From NCBI GenBank assembly GCA_965220245.1, contig CBDCPI010000014.1:186001-250000 (forward strand): a DNA stretch of 64,000 nt, in the 5' to 3' direction. A program made the position numbers and the translations under genes. Source of the stretch: CBDCPI01 sp965220245 (GTDB taxonomy: Bacteria; Chloroflexota; Dehalococcoidia; Lucifugimonadales; UBA3495). The notes beneath the pieces are model-generated. The model worked only from the letters and a program-made list of their open reading frames with translations. It ran no database searches and was not told where the DNA came from. Positions 35,459-44,402 of the stretch are shown here, in pieces; position 1 is the first letter of the stretch, and every line of letters starts with the position of its first letter.

Positions 35459-36538
35459 TCAGTCCAGACCGGCCAAGAGCTTCTTGGCCTTGTCGATGCT
35501 CGGGTTGGGCGCCGGGTCAACTCCTTGGGCTATCGCCAAGTAATAGCTTACGTAGTCGCCCAAGAGCAACATCTGTAGCTGTTGCTCTTGGGGGCTCCCC
35601 GCCCCGGCGGTCACCACTTGATACTCAATGCGGTCCTTCTCCAGCAGCCGGGAGATTGCCTTATAGTAGCGGGCGTGGCGGTCTTGCGCCGGGGACGGCT
35701 GCAACAGCAGCGCCATGACCGGGCCGCCTACCGGCGACGAAGAGGGGTAAGCTTCCACCGAGTTGTGGAGGACCTCCGGCATCGCCTCGGAAAACGCCCA
35801 CACCTTGGCATTCTCGTTGAACTGAGACTTCCACCGGCGGGCCACGCCGTAGAATAGACCGCCTCCATAGACCACAATCAGCTTGTTCAGCAGCGCGGCG
35901 GCCAACTGTTTGGCCGGGTTGTCAGCCAGCGGCGAGTCCTCTTGCAACTTGGGCACGCTGCGCTCCAAGGCATCGATAGCCGCGGCCGCCGCAGCGTCGC
36001 TAATGGCCGCCAGACCCGCCTGCTTCAGCGCTCCCGCCAGCAACATATAATTGTAGCCTACCGCAGTGCGAGGTTCAGTAGCTACGCCGACAGTGATATA
36101 AGGAATACCGACCGCTTTGGCCCGCTCCGCTAGGATGCCGCCGCGGCCGATGGCCAAAACCCTGGCGCGGGCCTGCGCCGCTTGACCAAACAACTCCAGG
36201 GTTTCTTCGGTGTTGCCAGAGTAGCTGCAAGCAATGAACAGGCTTCTCTCGTCTACAGCGTAAGGCAGCGTGAGGTCTCGCACTACCAACACCGGGGCGG
36301 CCCCGGGTCCGGCCACCAGGTCGGCAACCAGGTCCCCGGCAATAGCCGAGCCGCCCATGCCGCCGATTACTACTTTGCCGACGCCGTCCCACCCCGAGGG
36401 CCACGGGAAACTCCGCACTTGGGCCCAGGCTGCTTTGCAGTGCTCGGGCAAGGACCGGATACGCTGGCCCAGCCCCGAAGGGTCCAGCGCCGGGTAAACC
36501 GCCGGATCGTCCAGATCATAGGTAGAGTTTGAAGCCAC
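35459..36538 (-). CDS. Bifunctional phosphoglucose/phosphomannose isomerase
   Basis: About 359 residues from GTG 36538, placed behind GGGGAGGA; the frame extending to 36595 is unsupported. Two SIS domains: VVIGGMGGSAIAGDLVADL and CSYSGNTEETLELF (phosphosugar loops) in the first; FSEAMPEVLHNSVEAY (catalytic Glu/His) in the second. This short enzyme is found in archaea, actinobacteria and Chloroflexi, and interconverts fructose-6-P with glucose-6-P or mannose-6-P. It lies about 60 bases before ligA. Confidence 0.9.
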   Translation of the reverse strand: MASNSTYDLDDPAVYPALDPSGLGQRIRSLPEHCKAAWAQVRSFPWPSGWDGVGKVVIGGMGGSAIAGDLVADLVAGPGAAPVLVVRDLTLPYAVDERSLFIACSYSGNTEETLELFGQAAQARARVLAIGRGGILAERAKAVGIPYITVGVATEPRTAVGYNYMLLAGALKQAGLAAISDAAAAAAIDALERSVPKLQEDSPLADNPAKQLAAALLNKLIVVYGGGLFYGVARRWKSQFNENAKVWAFSEAMPEVLHNSVEAYPSSSPVGGPVMALLLQPSPAQDRHARYYKAISRLLEKDRIEYQVVTAGAGSPQEQQLQMLLLGDYVSYYLAIAQGVDPAPNPSIDKAKKLLAGLD

Positions 36539-36570
36539 GCCGTCCTCCCCTTGATTCAGTATTATAAGAT

Positions 36571-36690
36571 GAAACGCAAAGACGCAAAGACGCAAGGTTT
36601 TTTTCAGTTTTCCCTTCGACTGCGTTCACCAATTTATACTGATCATCTTAGGAGGGGTGGAGCTTTGCGGCATAGCGTCTTTGCGTTACT
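36571..36690. repeat. ACGCAAAGACGC-type repeats upstream of yvcK
   Basis: ACGCAAAGACGCAAAGACGC at 36575-36594 and, in reverse, GCGTCTTTGCGT at 36677-36688. They lie in the divergent gap between the isomerase gene and yvcK. The same units recur after yvcK (38101-38187). Confidence 0.75.
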
Positions 36691-36733
36691 CACTACTCGT
36701 TGACTTTAAATTCCCCACTACCTAGAATTTCTT

Positions 36734-38152
36734 ATGATGCGCTTGACCCAATTGGCCCGAGCCTTCTTTGGGCATCCGCTAGGAAGCGCTCTACTCCTCC
36801 TACTCACCCCCGGGCTCTCCTTAAAGCGATGGCTGGGTATCGCCGCCCTTGGCCTCGCGGCGGTGGGGCTTGGGGTCGTCTTCGCCTTGGAAATCTCCAT
36901 TGGGCCGGAAATCCACTCCCTTCTCGGCGTCGTCAGTCTAAACAGCGCCTCTCCGGGGGTCCGGGGAGGCGTTTTCATCGGCATCGGCTTGTTCCTCGCT
37001 AGCCTCGCCGGCTTCGGCTTCGTCACTTCCGTCGGGACCGTCTGGCTGAGGCGGCGTCATTGGCGGTTCTTGGACTCCCTCTACATCCAGCGGGTGCTCA
37101 GCGGAGGCCCCCGAGTCGTCGCCATCGGCGGGGGCAGCGGCCTGCCCAACCTGTTGCGCGGCTTAAAATACTATACCTCCAACATCACCGCCATAGTAAC
37201 CGTAGCCGACGACGGGGGCAGCTCGGGTCGGCTAAGGTCCGAGTTGGGCATTCTGCCGCCCGGGGACATTCGCAACTGCCTAGTGGCTTTGGCCGACTCG
37301 GAAGCGGTGATGCAGCAACTGATGGACTACCGCTTCTCCACCAACGGCCAGTTGGACGGACACAGCTTCGGCAATATCCTAATCGCCGCCTTGGCCAGCA
37401 TCGGGGGCGACTTCTATAAAGGGGTGGAGATTGCCAGCGAGCTCTTGGCGGTGCGCGGGAGAGTGATTCCCTCCACCATCTCGGATGTCACCCTGGTGGG
37501 GAGGACGGTTTCCGGCCAGCAGCTAATCGGCGAGTCTCGGGTTGGCAGTTCATCGGAGCGGCTGGGGTCGCTGGCGCTGGACCCGCCGGGCTCTCCCGCC
37601 CACCCCGACGCCATAGAAGCGATCAACCAAGCCGACCTGATTATCTTGGGGCCGGGCAGCTTGTTCACCAGCATTGTCCCCAACCTGTTGGTCGCGGAGA
37701 TCGCGGCCGCAGTGGGCCGGACCGGCGCCCTGAAAATGTACATCTGCAACGTCGCCGGTCAACCCGGGGAAACGATGGGCTACTCGGTCTTAAACCACTT
37801 GGACGTAATTCGCCACTTTGCTGGCGGCGCTTGCATGGACGCAGTAATCGCCAACAGCAAGATAGCGGAAGAGTCCAGGAATTTGGGGCTGATAACTCCT
37901 TGCACCGGTTGGGACGACGATGCGGTGTACGTGGCCGCCGACGTCATCGACGACAATAGGCCCACCCACCACGACCCCCTGAAGCTGGCCGCCGTTATCG
38001 GAGAGACCTACCAAAAACACCGGGGCAAACGCCGGCGCCTGCCCCGCCTGAGACGCAAGCTGGATTTACCGTCGCTCACCCCCAACGGCAGCGGTCCGGA
38101 TACAACGCAAAGACGCAATGGCGCAAAGGCGCAAGGGTCGAAAAACGTTTAG
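36734..38152 (+). CDS. yvcK: YvcK/CofD-like gluconeogenesis factor with membrane N-terminus
   Basis: A 472-residue protein. Residues 1-110 hold two or three hydrophobic segments (WLGIAALGLAAVGLGVVFAL; GVFIGIGLFLASLAGFGFVT), then the soluble CofD-like domain: VAIGGGSGLPNLLRGLK, VTVADDGGSSGRLRSELG, PPGDIRNCLVAL, FGNILIAAL and LIILGPGSLFTSIVPNLL. Bacterial YvcK binds UDP-sugars and steers carbon flux and cell-wall synthesis. The last ~20 residues (SGPDTTQRRNGAKAQGSKNV) are translated dispersed repeat, so the stop has been moved by repeat invasion. Confidence 0.88.
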   Translation: MMRLTQLARAFFGHPLGSALLLLLTPGLSLKRWLGIAALGLAAVGLGVVFALEISIGPEIHSLLGVVSLNSASPGVRGGVFIGIGLFLASLAGFGFVTSVGTVWLRRRHWRFLDSLYIQRVLSGGPRVVAIGGGSGLPNLLRGLKYYTSNITAIVTVADDGGSSGRLRSELGILPPGDIRNCLVALADSEAVMQQLMDYRFSTNGQLDGHSFGNILIAALASIGGDFYKGVEIASELLAVRGRVIPSTISDVTLVGRTVSGQQLIGESRVGSSSERLGSLALDPPGSPAHPDAIEAINQADLIILGPGSLFTSIVPNLLVAEIAAAVGRTGALKMYICNVAGQPGETMGYSVLNHLDVIRHFAGGACMDAVIANSKIAEESRNLGLITPCTGWDDDAVYVAADVIDDNRPTHHDPLKLAAVIGETYQKHRGKRRRLPRLRRKLDLPSLTPNGSGPDTTQRRNGAKAQGSKNV

Positions 38153-38188
38153 GGTCAGCGGTCCGGATACAACGCAAAGACGCGAAGG
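38088..38188. repeat. Direct duplication of an ACGCAAAGACGC block at the 3' end of yvcK
   Basis: GGTCCGGATACAACGCAAAG followed by ACGC occurs at about 38094 and again at about 38159, 65 bases apart. The first copy is inside yvcK and encodes its odd C-terminal tail. Confidence 0.85.
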
Positions 38189-38224
38189 CCAACCCGGTCA
38201 CCCACAGGGCCTTTTCATTCTCGT

Positions 38225-38385
38225 AAAAACATCCCCTCCGCCTCTGGGCTGACAGGGGCAGGTAAAGTCTGAAACTGGTTTGAGAACTGGGAAAGCGCAC
38301 AGAAATCTGGCATCTTGGTTGCTGCAACAATACCGGATGCCCGAGGTCTCCCATACGCCTTCCCAGTGAATGCTACCAGATTCGG
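38225..38385 (+). mobile_element. Left-end remnant of the IS4-like element
   Basis: From GGGCTGACAGGGGCAGG to the region of CCCAGTGAATGCTACCAGAT it follows the left end and first codons of the intact element at 41532 (GGGCTGACAAGGGTAGG; CCAACCGAATACTACCAGAT), with many substitutions. AAAGCGCACAG and TCTGGCATCTT are shared. The rest of the element is gone. Like the intact copy, it is preceded by a CCCCTC...GGGG repeat fragment. The remainder of the 38153-38480 gap is empty of genes. Confidence 0.7.
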
Positions 38386-38480
38386 GAAACTCTTAAGAAG
38401 TTCTTGCCTCACCTTGGGAGTCCGTCAGATTTTCGCGGAAGGGAGTAGAAGGGGTGTAGAGTCAGGTTAGCAGCTTTGAG

Positions 38481-40295
38481 TTACGGGTTGGCTTTGGCCT
38501 CAATTGCTTCCAAGTCTACGGGCACTATGTACACTCCCTTGGCCCTCGGCAGCAAGGAGCTTTCGTAGTTAAAGTGGGTCTCCACTGCCACGCGGAACTG
38601 AGTCTCGGACAAACGCTGCAACGCAAAAGGGACGGGGTTCCAACCCACCATCTGTAGGAGCCGCTCATGGTATTGGATTGAGGAGTCTAGTCCAGCATCC
38701 CGAACCCGCAGGATGTTAGCTGTCATGGCGAAGTCGTCGGCCACTTCTTTGCCGGTCATAAATAGGTGGAAGTAGGGCGATGGACCTTCATTCTCTCGCT
38801 CCAGCTTCATCCAACTCAACGTGTGGTCCCACGCAACGATGCGGACGAAATTTTCGGGCCTGTTGTAGTAGTCATCCTCGGCCAGGTCCGACACCCAGAT
38901 TCCGCCGCCCTCGTTCTTAAACCCGTATAGGGTGTTGAGGAGAAAGCGTCCGTCGGAACTCAACCGAGGGGAAACCCCGTAGAGGCCGGCTTCGGGAGCC
39001 TCGGGAAACTGTGAGATGGGGTACTGGACTTTGTGATACTCCTCCGGGTCCCGCAAGTTTACCACGTAGACCGTCTGCCACCGGGGGTCTGCTGGTTCCC
39101 CTTCGTCGGGTGACTTCCAGCCTTCGGCACTCATCAGCCAGTAATTGTCATCGGAAGGGAGGGGCATGGCCATCAGCACAATACCAGGCGCAATGTAGAC
39201 CTCCCGGGCCGATCCATCATCGTCCAACGCCACCACTCTATATCTCTTGGTCCTTTCCGGCTCCAGCGAGCGCCGGACGACCAAGTAGTAATTGTCATCG
39301 GCACTGTCTTTCCTTTGGTAGATACGTACCGCGCCAGCGGTGTCGCACTCCCCCATCCACGAGACCTGTAATTCCGCCAACCTGTCGGCCAGCCAGTAGC
39401 GGTCGTGCCCAAAGTAGCTGGTGTCCTCACCGCCACCCTGTCTCAATACCGACAGCAACCGCTCGCCAAAGGGCGCCGGAGCCTCCGGATCTTCCTCGAC
39501 CACATGCCCCAAGGTAAAACGGTACCCAATAGCATCAAGCAGGCCGACGTATTCGGCTCCAGCCAAACTCTCGTGATATACACCGCACTGTTTCCGGGCC
39601 AAGGGAGGTGGGGGATATCTCTGGTCCTCAAATGACAGGGAGAGAATCTCCTCCTCGAATTCCCTGGCAAGCCCGGACTGCCCAACGCTCAAAGCCCGGG
39701 GATTCACATGCAGGTGGGTTGGACTGGAAATGTTTGGGTGATCGCTCTGCCATTCGTTCGGCGCTTCCGGAAAGATTACCAGGAAAGTCCCATCGGGGAA
39801 CACGTCCGAAATGACGCCATTGGCCTCCTTCTGGGGAAGGTATTGAAAAGTCATGCTATGGAAGAGGTGGCCCGGTGGAGTTGGAGACCGCAGCAGGTCC
39901 TCCAACTCAGCATCCAGCGCCAAGCCTAGGTCATGCAGCCGCAGAACCCTCTGGGCCGGATGCTCGCCAATCAGTCCTGACTTCAGCGCCAAGGGGTCAA
40001 TGTACTGGTATTGCCCTTCGTAATTCTGTCGAACCTTTACTTTGCCCCGCCAACTGACGATGAGGTCCGGCTCTCCCCGCACCTGTTGAAGTTCTCCGTC
40101 TTCGCTCAGGGCATAAAAATGGGGGCGCACCTGATCGCTGAAGGGGCGGTCCTCCCCCTGGGCCTTTCTGCTTACATCCTCCAAGGCGGGTGTTTCGGGA
40201 CTGGTCCCTACGACGGGCGTTACCCCCTGCCGACTCCCGGCGCATCCTAATACGAGCGCACCCGCCCACACCACACAGACGAGTATCAAGAGCAC
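38481..40295 (-). CDS. Lipoprotein of unknown function
   Basis: A 604-residue protein starting at GTG 40295. The signal peptide (LILVCVVWAGALVLGC) ends in a lipobox Cys, so it is probably anchored outside the membrane. The mature protein has no domain I recognise. It has repeated motifs typical of beta-propeller or beta-rich domains (SADDNYYLVVRRSLEPE; LPSDDNYWLMSAEGWKSP; LSSDGRFLLNTLYG), with the SxDGRFLL pattern known from propeller blades. It stands alone between repeat-filled gaps. Confidence 0.6.
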   Translation of the reverse strand: MLLILVCVVWAGALVLGCAGSRQGVTPVVGTSPETPALEDVSRKAQGEDRPFSDQVRPHFYALSEDGELQQVRGEPDLIVSWRGKVKVRQNYEGQYQYIDPLALKSGLIGEHPAQRVLRLHDLGLALDAELEDLLRSPTPPGHLFHSMTFQYLPQKEANGVISDVFPDGTFLVIFPEAPNEWQSDHPNISSPTHLHVNPRALSVGQSGLAREFEEEILSLSFEDQRYPPPPLARKQCGVYHESLAGAEYVGLLDAIGYRFTLGHVVEEDPEAPAPFGERLLSVLRQGGGEDTSYFGHDRYWLADRLAELQVSWMGECDTAGAVRIYQRKDSADDNYYLVVRRSLEPERTKRYRVVALDDDGSAREVYIAPGIVLMAMPLPSDDNYWLMSAEGWKSPDEGEPADPRWQTVYVVNLRDPEEYHKVQYPISQFPEAPEAGLYGVSPRLSSDGRFLLNTLYGFKNEGGGIWVSDLAEDDYYNRPENFVRIVAWDHTLSWMKLERENEGPSPYFHLFMTGKEVADDFAMTANILRVRDAGLDSSIQYHERLLQMVGWNPVPFALQRLSETQFRVAVETHFNYESSLLPRAKGVYIVPVDLEAIEAKANP

Positions 40296-40410
40296 TTTGT
40301 GGGCTGTCAGGTCATCCTCGCTGCCGTACTATCGTAGACCCCACCTAGGGTATCGTATCCGCCGCCGCTATTACCAGAGGCTGCGCCGGACCATCCAGAG
40401 TCTTTCGACT

Positions 40411-40506
40411 GTCACCCCGAGCAGAGCGAGGGGTCTAAAGTACGTGTCCTCCGCATGGTTCTGCGGCCGAAGAATTTTAGATTCCTCACTGCGTTCGGAA
40501 TGACAG
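40411..40506. repeat. Dispersed hairpin repeat
   Basis: TGTCACCCCGAGCAGAGCGA and, about 75 bases on, CACTGCGTTCGGAATGACA form the ends of an imperfect long hairpin in the 302-bp gap between the lipoprotein gene and argB. No gene was found in this gap. Confidence 0.65.
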
Positions 40507-40598
40507 TTGAGGCGGGGTTCTTAGGACAATTAAAAGACCCTGGCCGGACCATCGGGACGCCGGTCTCTTTTATCTATTGGCTACCTGGGCTTGGGTAC

Positions 40599-41390
40599 TC
40601 AGCCATCGCCAACCAGGGTGGTGCCGGTGGAGTCGCCCCGGAGGCAGTCCAGCAACGCTCCCGGACGCCGCCCGTCGATAACGTTGGCCACCGGCAAGCG
40701 CTCCAAGGCCCGAAGGCAAGCGGACAACTTGGGAATCATGCCGCCTTTCACTACTCCCGACTGGAAGAGGAGATTCGCCCGGCGCCGGTCAAGTCGTCTG
40801 ATCACCCGGCCCGGACCGTCCATAATGCCTTCCACATCGGTCAAGAAAACCAACCTATCGGCGCCGAGAGCATGGGCTAGCTCGCCGGCCACGGTATCAC
40901 CGTTGATGTTAAGGGGAGAACCGGAATTCTCTGAATCGTCGAAGCGGTGCATCGCTACCGGCGCGACCATCGGGATGTAGCCGCCCTTGGCGAGGGCTTG
41001 CAAAGGCTCGCTGTTGACCTTGGTAATCTCCCCCACAAACCCCAGGTCGGGGTTGGCAATTCGGGCCTCCAGCAACCCTCCGTCGATGCCGCTGATTCCA
41101 ATGGAACGGCCTCCTAGCTGCTGAAGGGTAGACACCAGTTCTTTGTTGATAAGGCCGCTGAGCACCGCCACCACGATCTCCAGACTAGGGGCGTCGGTGA
41201 CGCGCAGCCCTTCAACAAAGCGCGGGGGTATGCTTTGCCGCTGCATCCACTGGGAGATCACGTTGCCTCCGCCGTGGACCACTACCAACTCGACGCCTTC
41301 TCTCTGAAGGGTGACCAAGTCCTTCAGAGTAGTATCGTGGCTGCCCAGCGTGCTGCCCCCGATTTTCACCACTATCGGCGGCCCTGGCAA
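40599..41390 (-). CDS. argB: Acetylglutamate kinase
   Basis: A 263-residue kinase for the second step of arginine synthesis. Marks: VVKIGGSTLGS (phosphate loop), VVHGGGNVISQWM, GFVGEITKVN, PLNINGDTVAGELA and FLTDVEGIMDG. ArgB/LysZ-type enzymes overlap in sequence, and the short N-terminus also fits LysZ; the neighbouring argJ favours arginine. It starts at TTG 41390 behind AAGGAGGG. argJ lies upstream on the same strand, but a complete IS on the opposite strand sits between them. Confidence 0.88.
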   Translation of the reverse strand: MPGPPIVVKIGGSTLGSHDTTLKDLVTLQREGVELVVVHGGGNVISQWMQRQSIPPRFVEGLRVTDAPSLEIVVAVLSGLINKELVSTLQQLGGRSIGISGIDGGLLEARIANPDLGFVGEITKVNSEPLQALAKGGYIPMVAPVAMHRFDDSENSGSPLNINGDTVAGELAHALGADRLVFLTDVEGIMDGPGRVIRRLDRRRANLLFQSGVVKGGMIPKLSACLRALERLPVANVIDGRRPGALLDCLRGDSTGTTLVGDG

Positions 41391-41520
41391 TTCACCCTCC
41401 TTTGCAAAATCTGGTACCCCTTGAAGGTGCGGGACTCGGGGAATTGTCTAAATCCAAGGGGCAAAGGTCAACCGGTCAAGTGCTGCTCTGAAGCTTAAGA
41501 GGGTGTATGAAAAGCCCCCT

Positions 41521-41531
41521 CTCCCGTGGGG
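41521..41531. repeat. Target-site duplication, left copy
   Basis: CTCCCGTGGGG directly before the left inverted repeat; identical to 42865-42875. Confidence 0.85.
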
Positions 41532-42864
41532 CTGACAAGGGTAGGCAAAGTATGAAATAGGCATAAGAACTTGGAAAGCGCACAGCTTTCTGGCATCTTT
41601 TTGGTGAGAATCAGAAAGGCTGCCAGAGGTTCGCCATGCGCTTCCCAACCGAATACTACCAGATGAAGCAGACCATACAATACTACATGCCGCATCTCAG
41701 AGGGTCTCAGTTGAAGGGACTGGTCCTGTGGGTGTACGGCATCATAATGGCCCAGAGCGGCTGCCAGAACGCGGTCGCCGCTGAGCTTTCGTTCATAGGC
41801 AACTTCAACAGCATACGGCAGTATCTCCGGGAGTGGCTGTACAATGGGCAGGACCGCGCCAACCCGTGCGGAGTGCAGTTGGATGTCAGACTGTGCTTCG
41901 TTCCACTGCTGCGATGGATTCTCAATTGGTGGAAGTCTGACAGATTGGTGCTTGCCATAGACCCGACGATGAAGGGCGACCGGATAAACGCCATTGCGAT
42001 AAGCGTGGTCTATCGCAGTTGCGCTATTCCGGTGGCCTGGCACATCCTGCCCGCCAACAAACCCGGGCAGTGGATAGCGCCGGCGGTGAGTCTGCTGAAG
42101 TTGCTGTCCGAAGCGGTGCCGCCGGACATGAGCGTGCTGGTGATGACTGACCGCGGTTTGAGGAGTCCGCGGCTGTGGGAGCAGATACGCTCTGTGGGGT
42201 GGCATCCTTACATGCGGCAATCGGTCAACACCGTGTTCTGCCCTGACGGAGGAACCCGCCTGCCGGCGCGAGCGTTGGTGCCGGGGCCGGGGCACGCATA
42301 TGTTGGGTCCGGGACGGCTTTCAGGGACAGCAGCAAGCGCCGCCGCGGGACGGTGATTGTGGTCTGGGACCAGGGCCAAGACGAGCCGTGGGTGGTGATG
42401 ACCGACCTGCCGCCCGGCGAAGCAGGGGTGTGCTGGTACATGCTCCGGTTCTGGATAGAACTGGGCTTCAGAGCACTCAAGAGCTTGGGGTGGCAGTGGC
42501 AGAACACTCGCAGGACCGATCCCGAACGGGTGGCGAGGCACTGGCTTGCGTTGTCGGTGGCGACGTTCTGGACGCTGGCGTATGGGATCAGGGTAGAAGA
42601 CGCCAATGAGCTTGGCATAGCGCCCGGCCATCTCAGAGCACCGCCGAAGGCTCTGGCGTCCACTCACCGCAGCGCTTGGAGCGCTCCCAAACGGACTATC
42701 AGTGTACTGCGGCAGGGCATCATCTGGCTGAGACGGCTGCTGCCCAAGGGCAGACTTTGGCGCAGGGTCTGGCTGCTTCCTGAACCGTGGCCGGAACCGT
42801 CGCCCGATATGAAGCTCATCTACCATGCAGAAACCTGAAACAATCAAATGCCTACCCTTGTCAG
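41532..42864 (+). mobile_element. Complete IS4-like insertion sequence
   Basis: CTGACAAGGGTAGGCA at 41532-41547 is the exact reverse complement of 42849-42864. The element is 1,333 bp, holds one intact transposase gene and is bounded by an 11-bp direct repeat, CTCCCGTGGGG. Joining the flanks restores a copy of the GGGGAGAGGG-type dispersed repeat, so the IS landed inside that repeat. The intact ORF, perfect ends and perfect duplication suggest recent insertion. Confidence 0.92.
41636..42838 (+). CDS. IS4-like DDE transposase
   Basis: An intact 400-residue transposase from ATG 41636. VLAIDPTMKGDRINAIAISV gives the first catalytic Asp, LVMTDRGLRSPRLWEQIRS the second, and WYMLRFWIELGFRALKSLGW the Glu in the YREK-like position. 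The C-terminal basic part (RRLLPKGRLWRRVWLLPEPW) is typical. I place it near the IS4/IS701 group from motif spacing and the 11-bp duplication, but family assignment needs a database search. The large minus-strand frame across it is a shadow. Confidence 0.85.
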   Translation: MRFPTEYYQMKQTIQYYMPHLRGSQLKGLVLWVYGIIMAQSGCQNAVAAELSFIGNFNSIRQYLREWLYNGQDRANPCGVQLDVRLCFVPLLRWILNWWKSDRLVLAIDPTMKGDRINAIAISVVYRSCAIPVAWHILPANKPGQWIAPAVSLLKLLSEAVPPDMSVLVMTDRGLRSPRLWEQIRSVGWHPYMRQSVNTVFCPDGGTRLPARALVPGPGHAYVGSGTAFRDSSKRRRGTVIVVWDQGQDEPWVVMTDLPPGEAGVCWYMLRFWIELGFRALKSLGWQWQNTRRTDPERVARHWLALSVATFWTLAYGIRVEDANELGIAPGHLRAPPKALASTHRSAWSAPKRTISVLRQGIIWLRRLLPKGRLWRRVWLLPEPWPEPSPDMKLIYHAET

Positions 42865-43012
42865 CTCCCGTGGGGAGAGGGCTAGGGTGAGGGGCGTATC
42901 CCAGCGGTCTAGGCATAGCAAACTTGGCTTATGGGAAACATTTCCCCTCATATCCCTTCGTCAGGCTCAGGACAGGCCTAACCTTCTCCCCAGGGAGAAG
43001 GGACTTTTGAAC
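42865..43012. repeat. Dispersed GGGGAGAGGG...TTCTCCCC repeat, copy 2 (with right target duplication)
   Basis: Starts with the right target duplication CTCCCGTGGGG (42865-42875), continues GAGAGGGCTAGGGTGAGGGG, and ends CAGGCCTAACCTTCTCCCCA then GGGAGAAGGGACTTTTGAA. It matches 48030-48208 in order. Together with 41505-41531 it is one repeat split by the IS. Confidence 0.82.
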
Positions 43013-43019
43013 CCTCCGC

Positions 43020-44237
43020 TCAGGTAGTGTACGCGCTGTTGATAATTACGTACTCCTCGGTCAAGTCACATCCCCAAGCGGTGGCCTCTCCGTCGCCGAG
43101 ACCCAGTTGAAGCCGGAACGTTACCTCGGCGCCCCGCATCAGGGCCACCACTGCGTCCCGGTGGAACGGGATGGGCAACCCGCCTTGCATGATGCAGACA
43201 CCGTTGATAAAGAGGTCGACCTTGCTTTCTACAACCGCGGCGCCGCTGCGCCCCAGGGCCATCAAAATCCGGCCCCAATTCGGGTCCGCTCCGTAGACCG
43301 CCGACTTGACCAAGCTGGACGACGCGATGGTGCGGGCTGCCATTCGAGCGTCACCGACATTCTCCGCCCCAGCGACTTCCACCGTAATCATCCGGGACGC
43401 GCCCTCTCCGTCGCGGGCCAACTCCTTGGCGAGATGGACACAGACTTGGAGCAGGGCTTCCTTAAAAGTCTCGGCGTCGGCGCTGCCAGCCATGACGGGG
43501 CTGTTGCCGGCCCGGCCGTTGGCCAACACCAACACGGTGTCGTTGGTGCTGGAGTCCCCATCCACGGTCATCATATTGAACGAAGCGTCGGCTACTTCCT
43601 TCAAGGTTGCCTGGAGGAAGTCCTTGTCCACCGCCGCGTCGGTGGTGACGAAAGAGAGCATGGTTGCCATGTTGGGATGGATCATCCCGGAGCCCTTGAC
43701 CACGCCTCCCATGTCCACCGTTCGCCCATCCAACTCGAACCGCACTGCAACCTCTTTGGGGCGGGTATCGGTGGTCATCATGGCCCGGGCCACGGCATGA
43801 CCCCCGCCGGTGGAGAGGTCTATCTGCTCCACTCCGGTGCGGACCAGCGACATGGGGAGCTCCACCCCAATGACCCCGGTGCTACAGACCAGCACCTCTT
43901 CCGGCTGGACGCCCAATCGCCGGGCAGCCAGCGCGGCCATCTCCTTCGCGTCGGTATAGCCTTGTTCGCCGACGCAGGTGTTGGCGATACCCGCGTTGAC
44001 GATCAAGGCCCTGGCCGGACCCGAGCCGACGTGTTCCTGGGTCACGGTTACCGAGGGAGACTTAATAGCGTTGGTGGTGAATACTCCCGCGGCGGTGCAG
44101 GGAGACTCGGAAAGGATAATGCCCAGGTCCAGTTTGTCTTCCGAGTAGGTCTTCAGCCCGGCATAGGTAGCCCCCGCCAGAAATCCACCAGGATTGGTTA
44201 CCGTCCCGCCCTCTGTAAACTCGACTGCGCCAGCCAT
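43020..44237 (-). CDS. argJ: Bifunctional glutamate N-acetyltransferase / amino-acid acetyltransferase
   Basis: About 405 residues. It transfers acetyl between acetylornithine and glutamate in the arginine cycle. GMIHPNMATMLSFVTTDA contains the Ala-Thr bond cut autocatalytically to give the alpha and beta chains, with Thr as nucleophile. CSTGVIGVELPM, DGDSSTNDTVLVLANG, GADPNWGRILMALG and TEEYVIINSAYTT are family marks. The ATG at 44237 is preferred to the TTG at 44240; a GAGGGACGG ribosome site is nearby. The argJ-argB order is common, but here an IS splits them. Confidence 0.93.
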   Translation of the reverse strand: MAGAVEFTEGGTVTNPGGFLAGATYAGLKTYSEDKLDLGIILSESPCTAAGVFTTNAIKSPSVTVTQEHVGSGPARALIVNAGIANTCVGEQGYTDAKEMAALAARRLGVQPEEVLVCSTGVIGVELPMSLVRTGVEQIDLSTGGGHAVARAMMTTDTRPKEVAVRFELDGRTVDMGGVVKGSGMIHPNMATMLSFVTTDAAVDKDFLQATLKEVADASFNMMTVDGDSSTNDTVLVLANGRAGNSPVMAGSADAETFKEALLQVCVHLAKELARDGEGASRMITVEVAGAENVGDARMAARTIASSSLVKSAVYGADPNWGRILMALGRSGAAVVESKVDLFINGVCIMQGGLPIPFHRDAVVALMRGAEVTFRLQLGLGDGEATAWGCDLTEEYVIINSAYTT

Positions 44238-44402
44238 CAAAAACCGTCCCTCGGTTCACGAAATCTGTTCTTGCACGGGGCTGAAGTATAACACAACACC
44301 TTGGCCCCTGGGACTAAGGAAGCGCCTCAGAGCAGGGCATGTGCAAGGCGATAGAAGCCAATCATCCGGCAGTTTACCGCCGCTCCCGCGTCTGCCGTGG
44401 AC

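Noticed and set aside
41495..42916. 473-residue minus-strand gene
   Set aside because: It is the antisense shadow of the IS4-like transposase; composition is His/Pro/Arg-rich with no recognisable motif.
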